A stretch of 63,250 bases of DNA from Bacteroidales bacterium (GCA_017466405.1 JAFTUF010000047.1:1-63250); one strand, 5' to 3'; counted from the first letter of the stretch, positions 51,501 through 55,965 are shown. The notes: generated from the letters alone by a model not told the origin. Numbers and translations are program-made.

Positions 51501-53542
51501 CCTTCGATAGCAGAATGAGAAACAACTACATCTGTACTGCTGCTGAAATAAATCTGATCCGACACCTCACCTCTCTTGTTACCCCATACTACACAGTTAT
51601 ATATATTAGCGTTTGATGAGCCATAAATACCAGCACCCTTATAATTTGAGCTCGTTGCATCGATGAAGTTATTTACAATATTACAGTTGATAACATTTGT
51701 ATAATTTGACAGATATAAACCGGCACTACCTTCTTTGCTTGTGTTGTTAGAAATATTACATCCAATAAGCGTAACGTATGAATTTGCATATACACCACCA
51801 CGTGATTTTTCCGCTTCATTATTCTCAATCCTACAGTTTATAACCTCAACATGATTACTATTAGTATAACCATCTAAATACATACCGCCACCATAGCCTT
51901 GACTATGATTGTCGTGAACGTAACTGTTTTCTACGACAGCTTTTTTGGAAGAATTATTATTGTAAACATAAACACCGGCATAGTTCGCATAGGAATACGA
52001 ATATGTACTATAGACTTCATTATTATAAATCTCACAGTCTGTTATGTAACCGTATGTCATATAGACACCAGCGCCATAGATATAACGACTGTTTGTGTTT
52101 CTTATGATATTATCGTGAACATTACAGCCTTCCAATGTACCGCCATTGATATAAACGCCACCACCATGAAGATCTTTCGAACTTGTAACTTCTCTGCCGT
52201 TATCTTTTATCGTACAGTTTCTCAATGTTCCATATTCTTGGATATAAGCACCGACTCCGCTATATGCGCCGCCACCGTTCTGAATAGTGATGCCGTCCCA
52301 AACCGTTGCCGTCGCTTCCGTATAAGCTTTGTCCTGATATAAAACTCTCTGCGTGCCTTGTCCGTCTAAGATAGTTACATTGGTTTCATAATCTCTTTGT
52401 TCCAAACTCGTTTCCGTTCCAGCAAAGCCGCCATAAACGTTAACGCCTTCCGCCATTATAAAAGCGTTTGTGGAAGTGCCGTCGCCGTAATATGTTCCAG
52501 CAGCGACCCATACATCAGGATAAGCGCCATGATCTTGTTTTATCAGCTCTGCCATAAAAAACGCTGCGTTTAAATCATCGATGGCATTTTCCCAAGAAGA
52601 ACCGTCTCTTAATCCGTCAGCATCAGCATCAACGTAAATGACTGGAAGATTGACAGATGGCGTTACATATGATTTATTTACATAAATACTCTCTGAAGAT
52701 TCGCTGCATACCGCCTTCGCTCTTATGTCATATTCTACAGAAGGCGTCAATCCTGTCAAGGTGAAAGGACTTGCCGTCACATTCTCAATCTCCGTATAAA
52801 CATCGTCGGTCTTTCTCTTGTATTCAAAAACCAAGTCGGCATTCTCATCTTCAACTTCGTATGTAAACGTTATCTGCTTTGCTTGAACTTCCGTTATCGA
52901 AAGCATAGGAGGATAGCAACATTCTGCTGTAATACATATATTGGAAAATTTTATATTATTACGATATGTTGATGCATTTCCAATCACAGGAGAAGCCGGG
53001 TCGTAATTCGTTCCGTCAGATGATACATATATCGACTTAGAATCTGAAGTCGTATGATATTTAAACTTATTTGCGTTATGTTGATATGAACCAGTATTAT
53101 CGTCAAAAGCTATCACCAAGCTTGAACTTCCGTCGTATGCGAAAGGCGTATCAAGAAGTATCTCAAACCACTCTTCAGAATTGTTAAAAGCGATATCTCC
53201 ACTGAACACCAACGACATATCCGTCAGCGGCACATAATCAGTTCCAGACGTAAAAGATGTCTTCTCGGTATTGCCAACATAAATATCAATGTTCCTCGTT
53301 ATAGAAGTCGAATACGTATATTGGAAATAAATCTTATCGATGACAGATTTCCCACCCATCTCAGAAGCGAGATATATCTGCTGAGTATAACTATTACTAT
53401 AATAGGTATTAGTAGGTATAGAGCCTGTCGAACTTGTCCCCTCCCCTATTATAATCTCAGCATTAGGATTTACATTTTGAGATTTAAGATTAGCATTTGT
53501 TAATAAAACCAAACTTAGCGCTAATAGTAAAATTCTTTTCAT
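30593..53542 (-). CDS. 7649-aa giant surface protein: 13 Pmp/beta-helix units, Fn3, CARDB array
   Basis: A single uninterrupted frame of 22,950 bp. Signal peptide MKRILLLALSLVLLTNANLKS. Residues ~25-210 form a beta domain with EIIIGEGTSSTGSIP, followed by an Fn3-like domain (~215-295). Then come 13 units (starts near residues 300, 785, 1255, 1730, 2065, 2435, 2865, 3265, 3785, 4255, 4680, 5090 and 5495), each opening IYVxxxGxGxxDGSSWxxA, with PEIWVAAGTY and VYGGFAGTE, then many right-handed beta-helix turns of the polymorphic-membrane-protein type (GGxYxxxxxxxxNCxIxxN) and closing in GNxRIxxxxVDIGAxE. Three short modules with CDSLV-type motifs sit before units 7, 9 and 11. An Fn3 domain (~5870-5960), about nine CARDB domains (~6100-7320) and an IPT-like domain (~7430-7530) follow. 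No T9SS sorting domain is visible at the end (…NHYEQLRDEILK). A huge secreted adhesin-like filament is the likely form (inference). Confidence 0.85.
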   Translation of the reverse strand: MKRILLLALSLVLLTNANLKSQNVNPNAEIIIGEGTSSTGSIPTNTYYSNSYTQQIYLASEMGGKSVIDKIYFQYTYSTSITRNIDIYVGNTEKTSFTSGTDYVPLTDMSLVFSGDIAFNNSEEWFEILLDTPFAYDGSSSLVIAFDDNTGSYQHNANKFKYHTTSDSKSIYVSSDGTNYDPASPVIGNASTYRNNIKFSNICITAECCYPPMLSITEVQAKQITFTYEVEDENADLVFEYKRKTDDVYTEIENVTASPFTLTGLTPSVEYDIRAKAVCSESSESIYVNKSYVTPSVNLPVIYVDADADGLRDGSSWENAIDDLNAAFFMAELIKQDHGAYPDVWVAAGTYYGDGTSTNAFIMAEGVNVYGGFAGTETSLEQRDYETNVTILDGQGTQRVLYQDKAYTEATATVWDGITIQNGGGAYSGVGAYIQEYGTLRNCTIKDNGREVTSSKDLHGGGVYINGGTLEGCNVHDNIIRNTNSRYIYGAGVYMTYGYITDCEIYNNEVYSTYSYSYANYAGVYVYNNNSSKKAVVENSYVHDNHSQGYGGGMYLDGYTNSNHVEVINCRIENNEAEKSRGGVYANSYVTLIGCNISNNTSKEGSAGLYLSNYTNVINCNIVNNFIDATSSNYKGAGIYGSSNANIYNCVVWGNKRGEVSDQIYFSSSTDVVVSHSAIEGGYSGIGNISLSSLNTGNGIHPKFTSPTEGVGKDYYNGDWSLQEGSALVNKGVVEGLPATLTDTDMAGNVRIQNERVDIGAMESSYESTMEIFPDANNIIYVTTTGAGKKDGSSWSDATPYLSIALSVASTMNPLPEIWVAAGTYYGDGTSANAFRMAEGVNVYGGFAGTETSLEQRDYETNVTIIDGQGTQRVLYQDKVYTESTATVWDGVTIQNGGGEYSGVGAYIREYGTLRNCTIKDNGREFKASDRVYGGGVYVYGGRLEGCKIHDNLLKNTNSNYIYGAGVYMKYGYIADCEVFDNEIHNTYSSSYANTAGIHIDNDHNTKKAVVENCYIHDNYSHSDNGGMYLSGYSNNYVEVINSRIENNVADGNGGGVHMNSYATLVGCIISNNTSNHGSGVSLSYYNNVINCNIVNNLTTATNYDGAGIHGASYANIYNCVIWGNKRGETSSQVYFSGGTDVNVSHSAVEGGYTGVGNVSLSSSNTGNGIHPKFANPSPGVGSEYRGGDWTLQEGSACINKGIVEGLPIELADTDLMGNARIQREKVDIGAIESSYESTMEIVPDANNIIYVTFTGAGKKDGSSWTNATPYLSVALSAASTMNPLPEIWVASGTYYGDGTSTNAFRMVEGVNVYGGFAGMETSLEQRNFETNVTILDGQGTQRVLRQDNLYTEVTATVWDGFTIQNGGGAYYGAGAYIQEYVTLRNCTIKNNGRELKTSDRVYGGGVYINGGRLEDCKIHDNLLKNTSSGYINGAGIYMTNGYITDCEIYNNEVYSTYSYSYASAAGVYVDNSSSTKKAVIENCYVHDNYSHSEAGGIRLDARYNTNHIEVINSRIENNYSERYGGGLYILNNVTLVGCNISNNTSDMYGAGVHSSSYVNIINCNIVNNYLNTDYQNYQGSGIYGSSYTTIYNSIIWGNKKGETSDQIFFNGTINVNVSYSAIEGGYAGTGNISLSGDNEGDIVDVMYPKFVSPTEGVGDEYSGGDWGLQEGSACINNGNNETGFILPSTDLMGNERIQKNTIDIGAIESPYGATVVMPGDNNVIYVATESAGLEDGTSWENATSNLQLAINRAAAYDSDPQVWVKAGTYSSNAASENFLTMAAGVEVFGGFAGTETSLEQRDFSANKTILDGGNAKRVIYQNDDYTEETVAVFDGFVIQNGNINANGAGVYMRDFSVLRNCVVRNNTGNIGSAIYTYGYANIVNCLIAENISTYNSSSSSSVYLLDSTLFVNNTVVNNSSVTGTGGVYVNNQKARIYNSIIWGNKKGENVNNISGQVPDMRFSAVEGGYVGIGNIPLASENTGNTGYYPCFNDIENDDYSLTANSICVNKGSSALMTLPSLDLNNGERVKQGAVDIGAFESNHIPTINIVPDNNNIIYVATAAAGKKDGSSWADATSDIILAMNLANTFKPVADVWVKAGTYYGLLYTANAFEMIPGVKVYGGFAGTESTLAERDLSKNTTILDGNETRRVLNQSYDFTSKTLAEWDGFTIRNGNTQSLNADYEGAGVRMREYSNIKNSTIINNNSRGNGAIYVQGPSEAYDTIANCIVQSNDAYYGGGIYANYYVYVVNSLITNNSSYYEGGGVYMTNNVKLINNTIANNNSERGTGGLHIYSPYNSIIRNNIIWGNKNNDVSSQLSTSYTSGVIEYNAIEGGYEGKGNITLESANSGLGLHPDFVNPTSGAGSDYSGGDWSLSQNSICINKGTTNNVTLPLTDLVGNERVQHGIVDFGAYESSVESSFDIVPDANNIIYVKANGTGDGSSWANATSDLQFAIARAGGISPRPAIWVAKGTYRGDAGDNAAFCLSSGVSIYGGFAGDEPHNYDLSQRDFVTNAAILDGMNTKRVLLQLDNFTSETAVVIDGFTIRNGYDDSSDGGAAAYLRNYTTLRNCQVYDNVSERYCGAIRISGSSSIIENCVIRNNRHNYSSYGGGGVYLYSAKIINSKITDNYSDGQGGGIYASGGYIINCLVSNNTAQMSGGIYGSPALVLNTTVVKNSSEHDYATDYAGLRVYSSTNVVNCIVWGNTHNGEYSEVISSGGSVTYSAIHGGHDGTGNIDIELDNDGNVQDANYIRFIDADHDVYELTDNSVAVDAGNDDNANITEYDLNGKERVKDGTVDMGAFEQHCVKYKYISKTMGLGQSMSFYDMTITEPGRYQKRWALDASCDSLVVMDVRVNSAIFYVTTTGAGLKDGSSWDNAADNINTAVVNAHNSTGFDNKQVWVAAGTYTGNNSGVTFPMVAGVEVYGGFVGTETLFSERDVENNKTILTGNNSYSVLGASQQYPATEEFPSKWDGFFINSGKDVAITEHNILQNSELAILAEVNGGLLQNCTFNNVRKNSSAIRATSSTIRNCKFVNNNFESAMYTLIILDNSTLDSCQVYANSATTSLIKATRSNIVKSNIFNNTVKLHASGFEGIINASDNSTISHTNLLNNMVSFTYTSITSHFDGDEDYYHQYKYAVVVLKSSTLKNSILWNNAISSFDNNFISKDKNSRIDYCAIDGALYNGVGNIRLTDGNELNEFSPCFVNPIYDVGNIINQNTFDWNLKQNSICLGHDENGDAIGAMPSNYQATIDINPTDNIIYVTPEGSGSKDGSSWSNATPYLQYAVSQANTFDPIAEVWVKAGTYNGDGIVGNNAFNIVENVKVYGGFAGMESSVEERDLENNKSILDGQNVQRVLFQNEPFADGGTTLWDGFVIRNGYMSQADFHSQNSIYCRFSDVNSNIGLFHLVGAGAVVLDNTTLKNITFDNNKIETDASIGSGYANSMMANTLAMVGATADGIAIVNATTPSSNANQYKNAYLFSANSHITNSTFKDNAGKIFIYNTVLDKCEIKDNQSLAEMPVSENYSNMILESLASTIKNSKIHDNKGVTISKTSINGIQYANTYINTIISNNEGLAIVNHSLANGDKFINCDIVSNTSTNTSSSRYMISGGEFHNTVVWNNRNGIGVTFDFDRNNLDKYLFNNSAVELGLGDNEEVVALASSNSGDSQAYGYANFISPEGDNYELSENSVLIDAGDNTVVTEESDIDGKSRIGDGTVDIGALESSCVLKREYRVVTMSEQYPFYGEWLTEPGTYIYRKEANNDCDSVIVMHLTFKRLVYVNAEAKGLNNGTSWENAYTDLKMACDSAQDNGNLTEIWVAKGRYRGDGTSVNAFILKPNTRIYGGFTGTELADYDISQRDIEENETILDGGYIQRVISMEEDATEETPVIVDGFTITKGFSRQDVARGTALSMKQYFEVRNCIITDNCTNSGVGAIYVDAANFENCNIRKSINTFENCDIHHNQGSYVIHSENTSFINCKIENNDGLGFEVHTFTMLDGCSISNNKGRAIRILFSAEKFTDELGIERYSISYQDVYNTVINNNAGGIYQEDPKLVGGWGDGRYYNTVISNNKVTTVVDKKEDGNGGAIRKLGGNISLYNCTVINNSAKVSGGGLYGKFDDVVNTIISGNKVGSNVNNLSNYHYFVDLELGILLRWVGLSDLRYCAVEGGYPGEGNITLNKDYPLSISGSSLTSNSVCINAGTDDIYSLLEYDLKGKSRVLQGRVDIGAEESNYAGRTLIAPDANNVIYVDVEGKGDKSGSSWANATADVQMAMNLSMTMELRPEIWMKKGNYTMPDNEAWAMFTIVPGTKLYGGFNGDEDPASFDKDNRDLFVNKTVLDAKNLSRAIDHYSITDNYERSVIDGFTIKNGNAEPIYTKRIPSSVTSFPEEYVGGAIRLKDNVTVTNCDIYNNVAKQGGALYAHNSSDEMNIAISYCKIHDNYANEEGGAISLTRNYLYQNTQLDSIVNCEISNNKSDRFGGMNISWTKVLGSTIVSNNTEMYAFDTLTSSNHDNKYYNCILWNNVSRNYSNQIEGYDNTYEYCAIHGGYTGVGNITLDKYNTGVEEGVNYVNFIDPEGRAYQPKDNSAVVDKGNNEYSSGTKDLAGKERIYNETVDMGAYETGCINYKHLKVIANEKYVFYGDTLRESGYYSKQWTPDGLLCDSLVTLELEVRKIWYVKTESAGKGDGSSWNDAMSDLQAAINKASAFQTTAKKQIWVAKGTYMGNGSSMQAFQIKPGVEMYGGFAGTELNGIEFDERDLVTNETVLSGANSQRVLGNYNSYSNFNVNDNAVIDGFTIQDGYTTKEGGGIYVRNYVKVRNCIIKDNQGGQGAGIYADNKCEITDCKIYSNTALSQGGGVFCKSSILTYCEINNNLIDNLTGSAKQGGGIYGENATINNCLIANNSVLTETSYGGGMYIANSALPSQLLNCTMVNNFSYYLGGGVYSVNSGSNNEFINCIMWGNKTDLNTQQVAVSASNVPIYVRYCAIQGGAAGIGTIKLTAENGDDMFSPRFVNPTEQVGANYWGGDWRIEEGSICINMGERLEYMIEQDLDDEVRVKQDRIDIGAYETDGTNDFAIYPDENNIIYVKKNNAGSDMTGSSWSNAIDDLQLALNFAADNDNHPKVWVAKGTYTGNGWPYVDAFIGLNGIDIYGGFAGNEAHDYDLTQRDLVNNATILDGQNIQRTLHQAHNTHFKYSLDPMHYAIYDGLVIRNGFVYKNFGGNVLMRKGEIRNSIIENGASIIGASDYISENSMGGAGIYAASRNVTVIDAVIRNNKGTNVYGGGYYGPITFKNCLFNNNSADYDEQYGGNVAHGGAGYSAGKYGAKHYNSTIVNNYAHYGNGGIVNYDLVMNSVLWGNKIDGNITSNIGLKGDDDSYSTTEVYYSAVEGGCIGEGNITLNAANSGSDDVNYPMFVNPTIAAGVGNYGAGDWRLQDGSVCANRGTIATLITDTDIEGNARIVNDSIDMGAYESDFEINHEIIPDANNIIYVTEGGAGTKDGSSWDNATPYLQFAMDMVYKFDGPVKFWIAEGAYRGNGVASNPAFLMTNNVYLYGGFEGNEAYNFDLSLRDFETNQTIFDGQNLQQILIRDLKNNSDVYNRIDGITFQNARSVNKGAAARLNKVYVYNSTFKNNTNLTDPKSSGGGGALYTRNVSIHHSKFFDNYTTKDGGAILSESSFDTIAYCVIKNNTADEIGGAIKSSAAHIYNTEISYNTAKNSGGVSMFREMINSTVVYNTADAFDEGKYAGGITVGKDVKVYNSIIWGNRAGNYVSNVRCSYPPDMRYSACERDQFVPSPETNIVLETSNSGDDVALNYVSFINPSEGDFQLMEDSDCLDKGDRNLTHLQDYDLAGNERIRGENIDMGAYEQSPLSCKMISDLSVPEDKITFTTADITWTSNGTEQEWLVYYDRVGENTPTLITVDTTYITIEELSPNLEYFVKVRAICNEIEMSPYSNPVNFTTVCHPDSVVWVNRFDTDNLLPENEQALQANSRVLFSWDHIEGAESYELWLWRADDGHGLAIPDFPVAYNITNNYHTVDLEASVYQGFGRYPKYIPYTPASEQPPGYLEQTDEEDIAYYAWKVVAYRECAAIETDTMYFNTALSDLHITAMDCSYAQTGQPMTVEWTVRNDGHGPTPIGETWYDYIVLSYPIDWTSESFNQVPYESFIMERVENLTALNVGESYTNSATIFVPDDMYGAVFLFVLSNWNPGTELGLDFAQYGGVFPNPYTPNLYGDGKPYGFMSGKNEKAGHASFEEINGVDAFFYKAIEVDIPPIPDLIANNVIPPYEHFAGDSITISWQLVNQGGAAFEDIPVTDNVYMSTENVFDSNAKMIGSFRDTISLGRDETLTRVATFATNEKDLDTYYFFVETDTRNQVYESLFENNNISPASEYPTVFMPIPPADLTIENIVLSLDTLSPNERFNISYTVKNIGYKNTNDNSQWSVDTCGNLPPTYGKPWRDVVYISTEPEFNKSNAKQLTSYNNSKILWTLSELEAIADTIDTYVYCKFPEITPPDSTAHPDEWNLYWQEKEEQDLKREALRHEKSKLYVNSYSVQKEVTIPEDYDGGKYYIHIMTDQGDNIFEYNYEDNNVISDDLTVVLPDLYVYDLTLNESRDTVSYYIKNIGDGQVIDGFILSEVNYNNAEIKSASMPRVNLMPNDSLFAQIPIQLECNFYTDNTLKVDSRLLSLESTYTNNNQTIDLQLFNPDFFADELVLPSTQLGSGETYEITYSITNNGDVVFNDTVNIKYYLGLSPELNFITAEELLSKDEILELEVGETLTITEDITLPMSADGIYYLYVSVNDDEYVCEGDNTYTNYIVSELLNVSLSPYPDFVVSQVIMPEEAMAGASISFSYTVENQGIRATFGSETWVDKIYLSSEPQFNINNAVLVGMVENYGVLDVNSLYTKTINIPIPANVMTAQYIYVVLDSDNEVFEYVGENNNVYQSPLLDVVVYDCDLEATSITCANTLQWGTTTSFSFEVTNKGTKPTTSSTYYQAIYLSMDEIPDASDIELKKITGNRLEGGASQSGSVDIVIPYGYTGNAYILLVADPDGRNPDINLNNNVLSKVVSVENVPVPDLAISGVNLVTEYPASGQPIRIAYTVTNIGDGEATSWKDKVFYSRNTLKNGVLAETKDRNMTLAPGQSYNDTTELVIPLPNIGNFAIYIEANSTIDREGNRSFFEMNYENNLGMQAVNVDFNPPGDLLVDAISHPYVVVSGDDMVVTYHLRNLGPNLLEGQGCNDVFYLSTDQAFSPDDVLLGNIDHDIVLPNYSYEEYSFTANISGVPEGEYYIIIYTDARNSFHEVDEENNRAYSAYPFEIQVPELFFDTPITFKLKDLVHKDFKLNINGNINETVRIHVSSPDAEGGAVNNIYVKHNNMGNNMDYDFSTDGDMEGNSEVYIPTTRPGYYGISVIGNDPLDDEQTVTIEANILPFEIRSVETNVAGNTGKVTVKLIGSKFRYDMPVRLFMGNPADSTMYNIIEAEELYYINFNEVCVTFDLTGAEEGVYSIEAYNYCAGYTYLMDSFLVVAGLPENLSTNLIIPEGLRQNRYCILTLEYGNIGNTDIVDPKIKLCSIGGSWIGLERGEINVHKTELDIPIGMEGEPEGILRPGVRYTVSIYCFTNESLEFVIYCNQDVNHYEQLRDEILK
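48500..52640 (-). repeat. Three near-identical beta-helix units at DNA level
   Basis: The first three units of the 7649-aa protein are still recognisable as DNA repeats with offsets of 1422 and 1410 bp (compare the CTCACAGTCT segments at 52031, 50609 and 49199). Later units share only protein motifs. Segments are shared in different pair combinations, which suggests recombination between units after duplication. Confidence 0.8.
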
Positions 53543-53627
53543 AAGCTTTATGTTAATGTCTAAAGACTAAGGACTAAAGTCTAAAGAAACTGTATCCTTA
53601 AACTTTAATCCTTAAACTTTAAACTAA
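53543..53627 (-). other. Gap between the 750-aa and 7649-aa genes
   Basis: 85 bp of simple repeat (CTTTAATCCTTAAACTTT and GACTAAGGACTAAAGTC types). No TAnnTTTG box was found on the minus strand, so the 7649-aa gene may depend on the promoter before the 750-aa gene. Confidence 0.45.
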
Positions 53628-55880
53628 TTATTCAATAAATATCTTTTGTGTCTTAATTCCTTTATCGTCAATCTTACGGATGATATATATGCCGTCACTG
53701 AATCCGTTAGTACGGACATTACTTACAGCATCAGCATTTTCATAAACGCAACGTCCCGCCAAGTCATAGATTTCAATCTGAGCGTCATCGGACAATTCAT
53801 TAATGATTAATTCACCATTATCAATGTATGCGAAAGGTCTGTTGTCCGTTGTCTGTTGTCCGTTGACAAAACTCAACACGAATCTGTCTTTGATATTATC
53901 TTTAGAATGTAAAAAAGAATACGACTCAGTCATGAGATTTACTTTCTCGCCTGTCAGTTTATCTTCGAGTATAATCTCGTCAAATGTATTTCCGGCTTCA
54001 CTCAAGGAGATGGTATATTTAGCAAAACTTCCCGACTTAAAACTTAAAGGCAAAGTGTTTTCAATGTCGATATATACCACACTGTAATCTTCTACACCTT
54101 TATTAATATATAAGGATGGAGCATCATCATTCATGCTGAACATCTTGAAGACATCGTCGTTGTCGCCTTTCACAATCGCTATCTCGTCTTTGCCTGTCGC
54201 GCCTTCTACCTTAATTTTCAGAATATTGTCGTCACCATCTTTTCTGAACGATGATTTATTATTTGTTCTGATCTCGTTTGTCATTACGATATTTGCTGCG
54301 GAAGATGCCTTCACGAAGAAAGCCTGACAAGGTGCTATGTATTGTGAACCACCGTTAGTAGCGACACCGCCTGTTGTATATGTAGTGTAGTTATTAATGT
54401 CATCGTCGTAAATCCATATTGTCTGAAGCTGAAGATTGTCGCGTGTCCAGCCTTCTGCTTCCCAGTCGATATAACTCGGATAAGGATTTCCCACAAGGTT
54501 GAAACCAGTATATCTTTCAACTACAAATTCTCCGTCGGTACTGCAAGAAAGAGGGAAAGTCACATCGCCGTTATTCAATGTTCCAGAAAACTTTCTATGA
54601 CCTACATTTTCGTAAGCCACGAGATAGCCTCTGCCAATATTGAAATTCAATCCATTGTCGGTATAGAATTCGTTTGTTGTTGAATTATCCTTTTTCTGGT
54701 TATACCAAGTAGAGTTAAATTCCGACCAGGAATAGAAATCGTAGTTTTCTTCTGTAGGGATGAAACTCTCTATCGTCTGACTTGCCACTGGAGAAGAGAT
54801 GAAATGCCAGTCGGCGCTCCAGGTTCTCGAGACGCTGCTGTTATCGATAAAACAATTCACTTTTGCAGTGACGTTTTCTTTACTATGAATCAAAGAACCC
54901 ACGCCATTTTCATCAGCATCGACTACCAAAGCATTCTCATCATCTTTTGCTATTTCACCGATTATTTCTAAAGAACCAGAAGATGATATTGTAAGGGTTT
55001 TCTCACTAATTATCTCAACATTCTTAACAACATAATCTGATGTCGCATCAAGATTCTCCGCTACAATGATATCGTCAATCATTTTAGAATCTGCCGATGG
55101 TAGCTGCGTCGCCGACTGAGGTTCTGCCCAAGAGTCACATACCAATTGCCAATTAGACACTTTGCTCCAGTCCTTATCAGTTCCTATAAACTTATATCTG
55201 ACAATACCATAGTCAACGACACCAGCATTCACGTTTATACTTCCTGATGAGAATGTAATATCATAATCGCCGCTCACATTCAACTCTGTTTCCACACTAT
55301 GATCATAGAACCTAAGATTTATCACATCATTTGCATTGCCATAAACCGTCAGGAAGAAAAGATATACGTTTCCATTTTTCTTAACCATAGTCCTGCCTCT
55401 GACCTCATCATCGCAAAATGCGCCTATCTCGACATTTTCATCCGCAAACTCACCGTCTATTCTTAGCTGACCATAGACCGTCATATTTGTACCGTCGGAA
55501 GATTCTACGGGTTTGTCAAAATAAAAATTCTGAGCCTCAGTTGAAAAACCAAAACCCAGAATTAATATTCCAAAAATCAATAAAGACTTATTACTAGATT
55601 TTTTATTACGATTTCTACGTGATTGCAATCCACAATAGCCTAAGCCCAGTAATGACAACAGCAGCAGTCCATCGCCCACAGGAGCAGGCGACTGATAGTT
55701 ATCACTCATGCCATGTTGACTTGGCAGACCTGGAGCTAAAATTTCATCTTCATTTCTATCATCCTCACTAATACTATAATAGAAGAACGAATCGCCTTGA
55801 GCAAATAAACTTTGATTTACAGTAAATTGCAAAAATATAAATAGCAGAATAGTTTTTGCTATACGTATAATTTTCCTCAT
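53628..55880 (-). CDS. 750-aa T9SS protein with an internal PxGxGL anchor segment
   Basis: Signal peptide MRKIIRIAKTILLFIF...SLFAQ. Residues 67-94 are PVGDGL, a hydrophobic stretch and a basic SRRNRNKK cluster, the same layout as the tail of the 85-aa protein at 4627-4884. Residues 100-117 are a second signal-like segment (LLIFGILILGFGF...TEAQ). Then a VGAFC-type module (IGAFCDDEVRGRTM, YLFFLTVYGN; ~125-235), a beta-rich region with WHFISSPV, FNLVGNPYPSYIDWEAEGW and ACQAFFVKA-like motifs common in T9SS cargo, and a type A sorting domain (~680-750, QIEIYDLAGRCVY ... GIYIIRK). It looks like a small PxGxGL protein fused to a T9SS protein. A repeat copy encodes NGQQTTDNR at ~672-681. It is first in the giant run and just downstream of the two-component genes. 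Confidence 0.82.
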   Translation of the reverse strand: MRKIIRIAKTILLFIFLQFTVNQSLFAQGDSFFYYSISEDDRNEDEILAPGLPSQHGMSDNYQSPAPVGDGLLLLSLLGLGYCGLQSRRNRNKKSSNKSLLIFGILILGFGFSTEAQNFYFDKPVESSDGTNMTVYGQLRIDGEFADENVEIGAFCDDEVRGRTMVKKNGNVYLFFLTVYGNANDVINLRFYDHSVETELNVSGDYDITFSSGSINVNAGVVDYGIVRYKFIGTDKDWSKVSNWQLVCDSWAEPQSATQLPSADSKMIDDIIVAENLDATSDYVVKNVEIISEKTLTISSSGSLEIIGEIAKDDENALVVDADENGVGSLIHSKENVTAKVNCFIDNSSVSRTWSADWHFISSPVASQTIESFIPTEENYDFYSWSEFNSTWYNQKKDNSTTNEFYTDNGLNFNIGRGYLVAYENVGHRKFSGTLNNGDVTFPLSCSTDGEFVVERYTGFNLVGNPYPSYIDWEAEGWTRDNLQLQTIWIYDDDINNYTTYTTGGVATNGGSQYIAPCQAFFVKASSAANIVMTNEIRTNNKSSFRKDGDDNILKIKVEGATGKDEIAIVKGDNDDVFKMFSMNDDAPSLYINKGVEDYSVVYIDIENTLPLSFKSGSFAKYTISLSEAGNTFDEIILEDKLTGEKVNLMTESYSFLHSKDNIKDRFVLSFVNGQQTTDNRPFAYIDNGELIINELSDDAQIEIYDLAGRCVYENADAVSNVRTNGFSDGIYIIRKIDDKGIKTQKIFIE
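53837..53867 (-). repeat. GTTGTCCGTTGTC repeat copy inside the 750-aa gene
   Basis: 31 bp matching the intergenic family (best compared with 5042-5072), lying in frame in the linker between the last beta domain and the T9SS domain. It encodes VNGQQTTDNR. Confidence 0.85.
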
Positions 55881-55905
55881 AATATTTAAATTTGTGTTTA
55901 ATTTA

Positions 55906-55936
55906 CAAATTTAGAATATGAAAACAGAGGTGTCAA
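55906..55936 (-). promoter_or_regulatory. Promoter of the 750-aa gene and probably the giant operon
   Basis: On the minus strand TTGAC (55932-55936) and TAAATTTG (55906-55913) are a full -33/-7 pair with 23 nt between starts. Transcription would start near 55899, ~19 nt before the ATG. It lies in the 85-bp gap after the response regulator gene. Confidence 0.75.
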
Positions 55937-55965
55937 TAAGTAATTCTACGTATATTTTAAGACAA

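Noticed and set aside
30593-53542. Many 60-190 codon open frames antisense to or out of frame with the giant gene
   Set aside because: They are shadows of repetitive coding sequence; none has family motifs, promoters or plausible composition.
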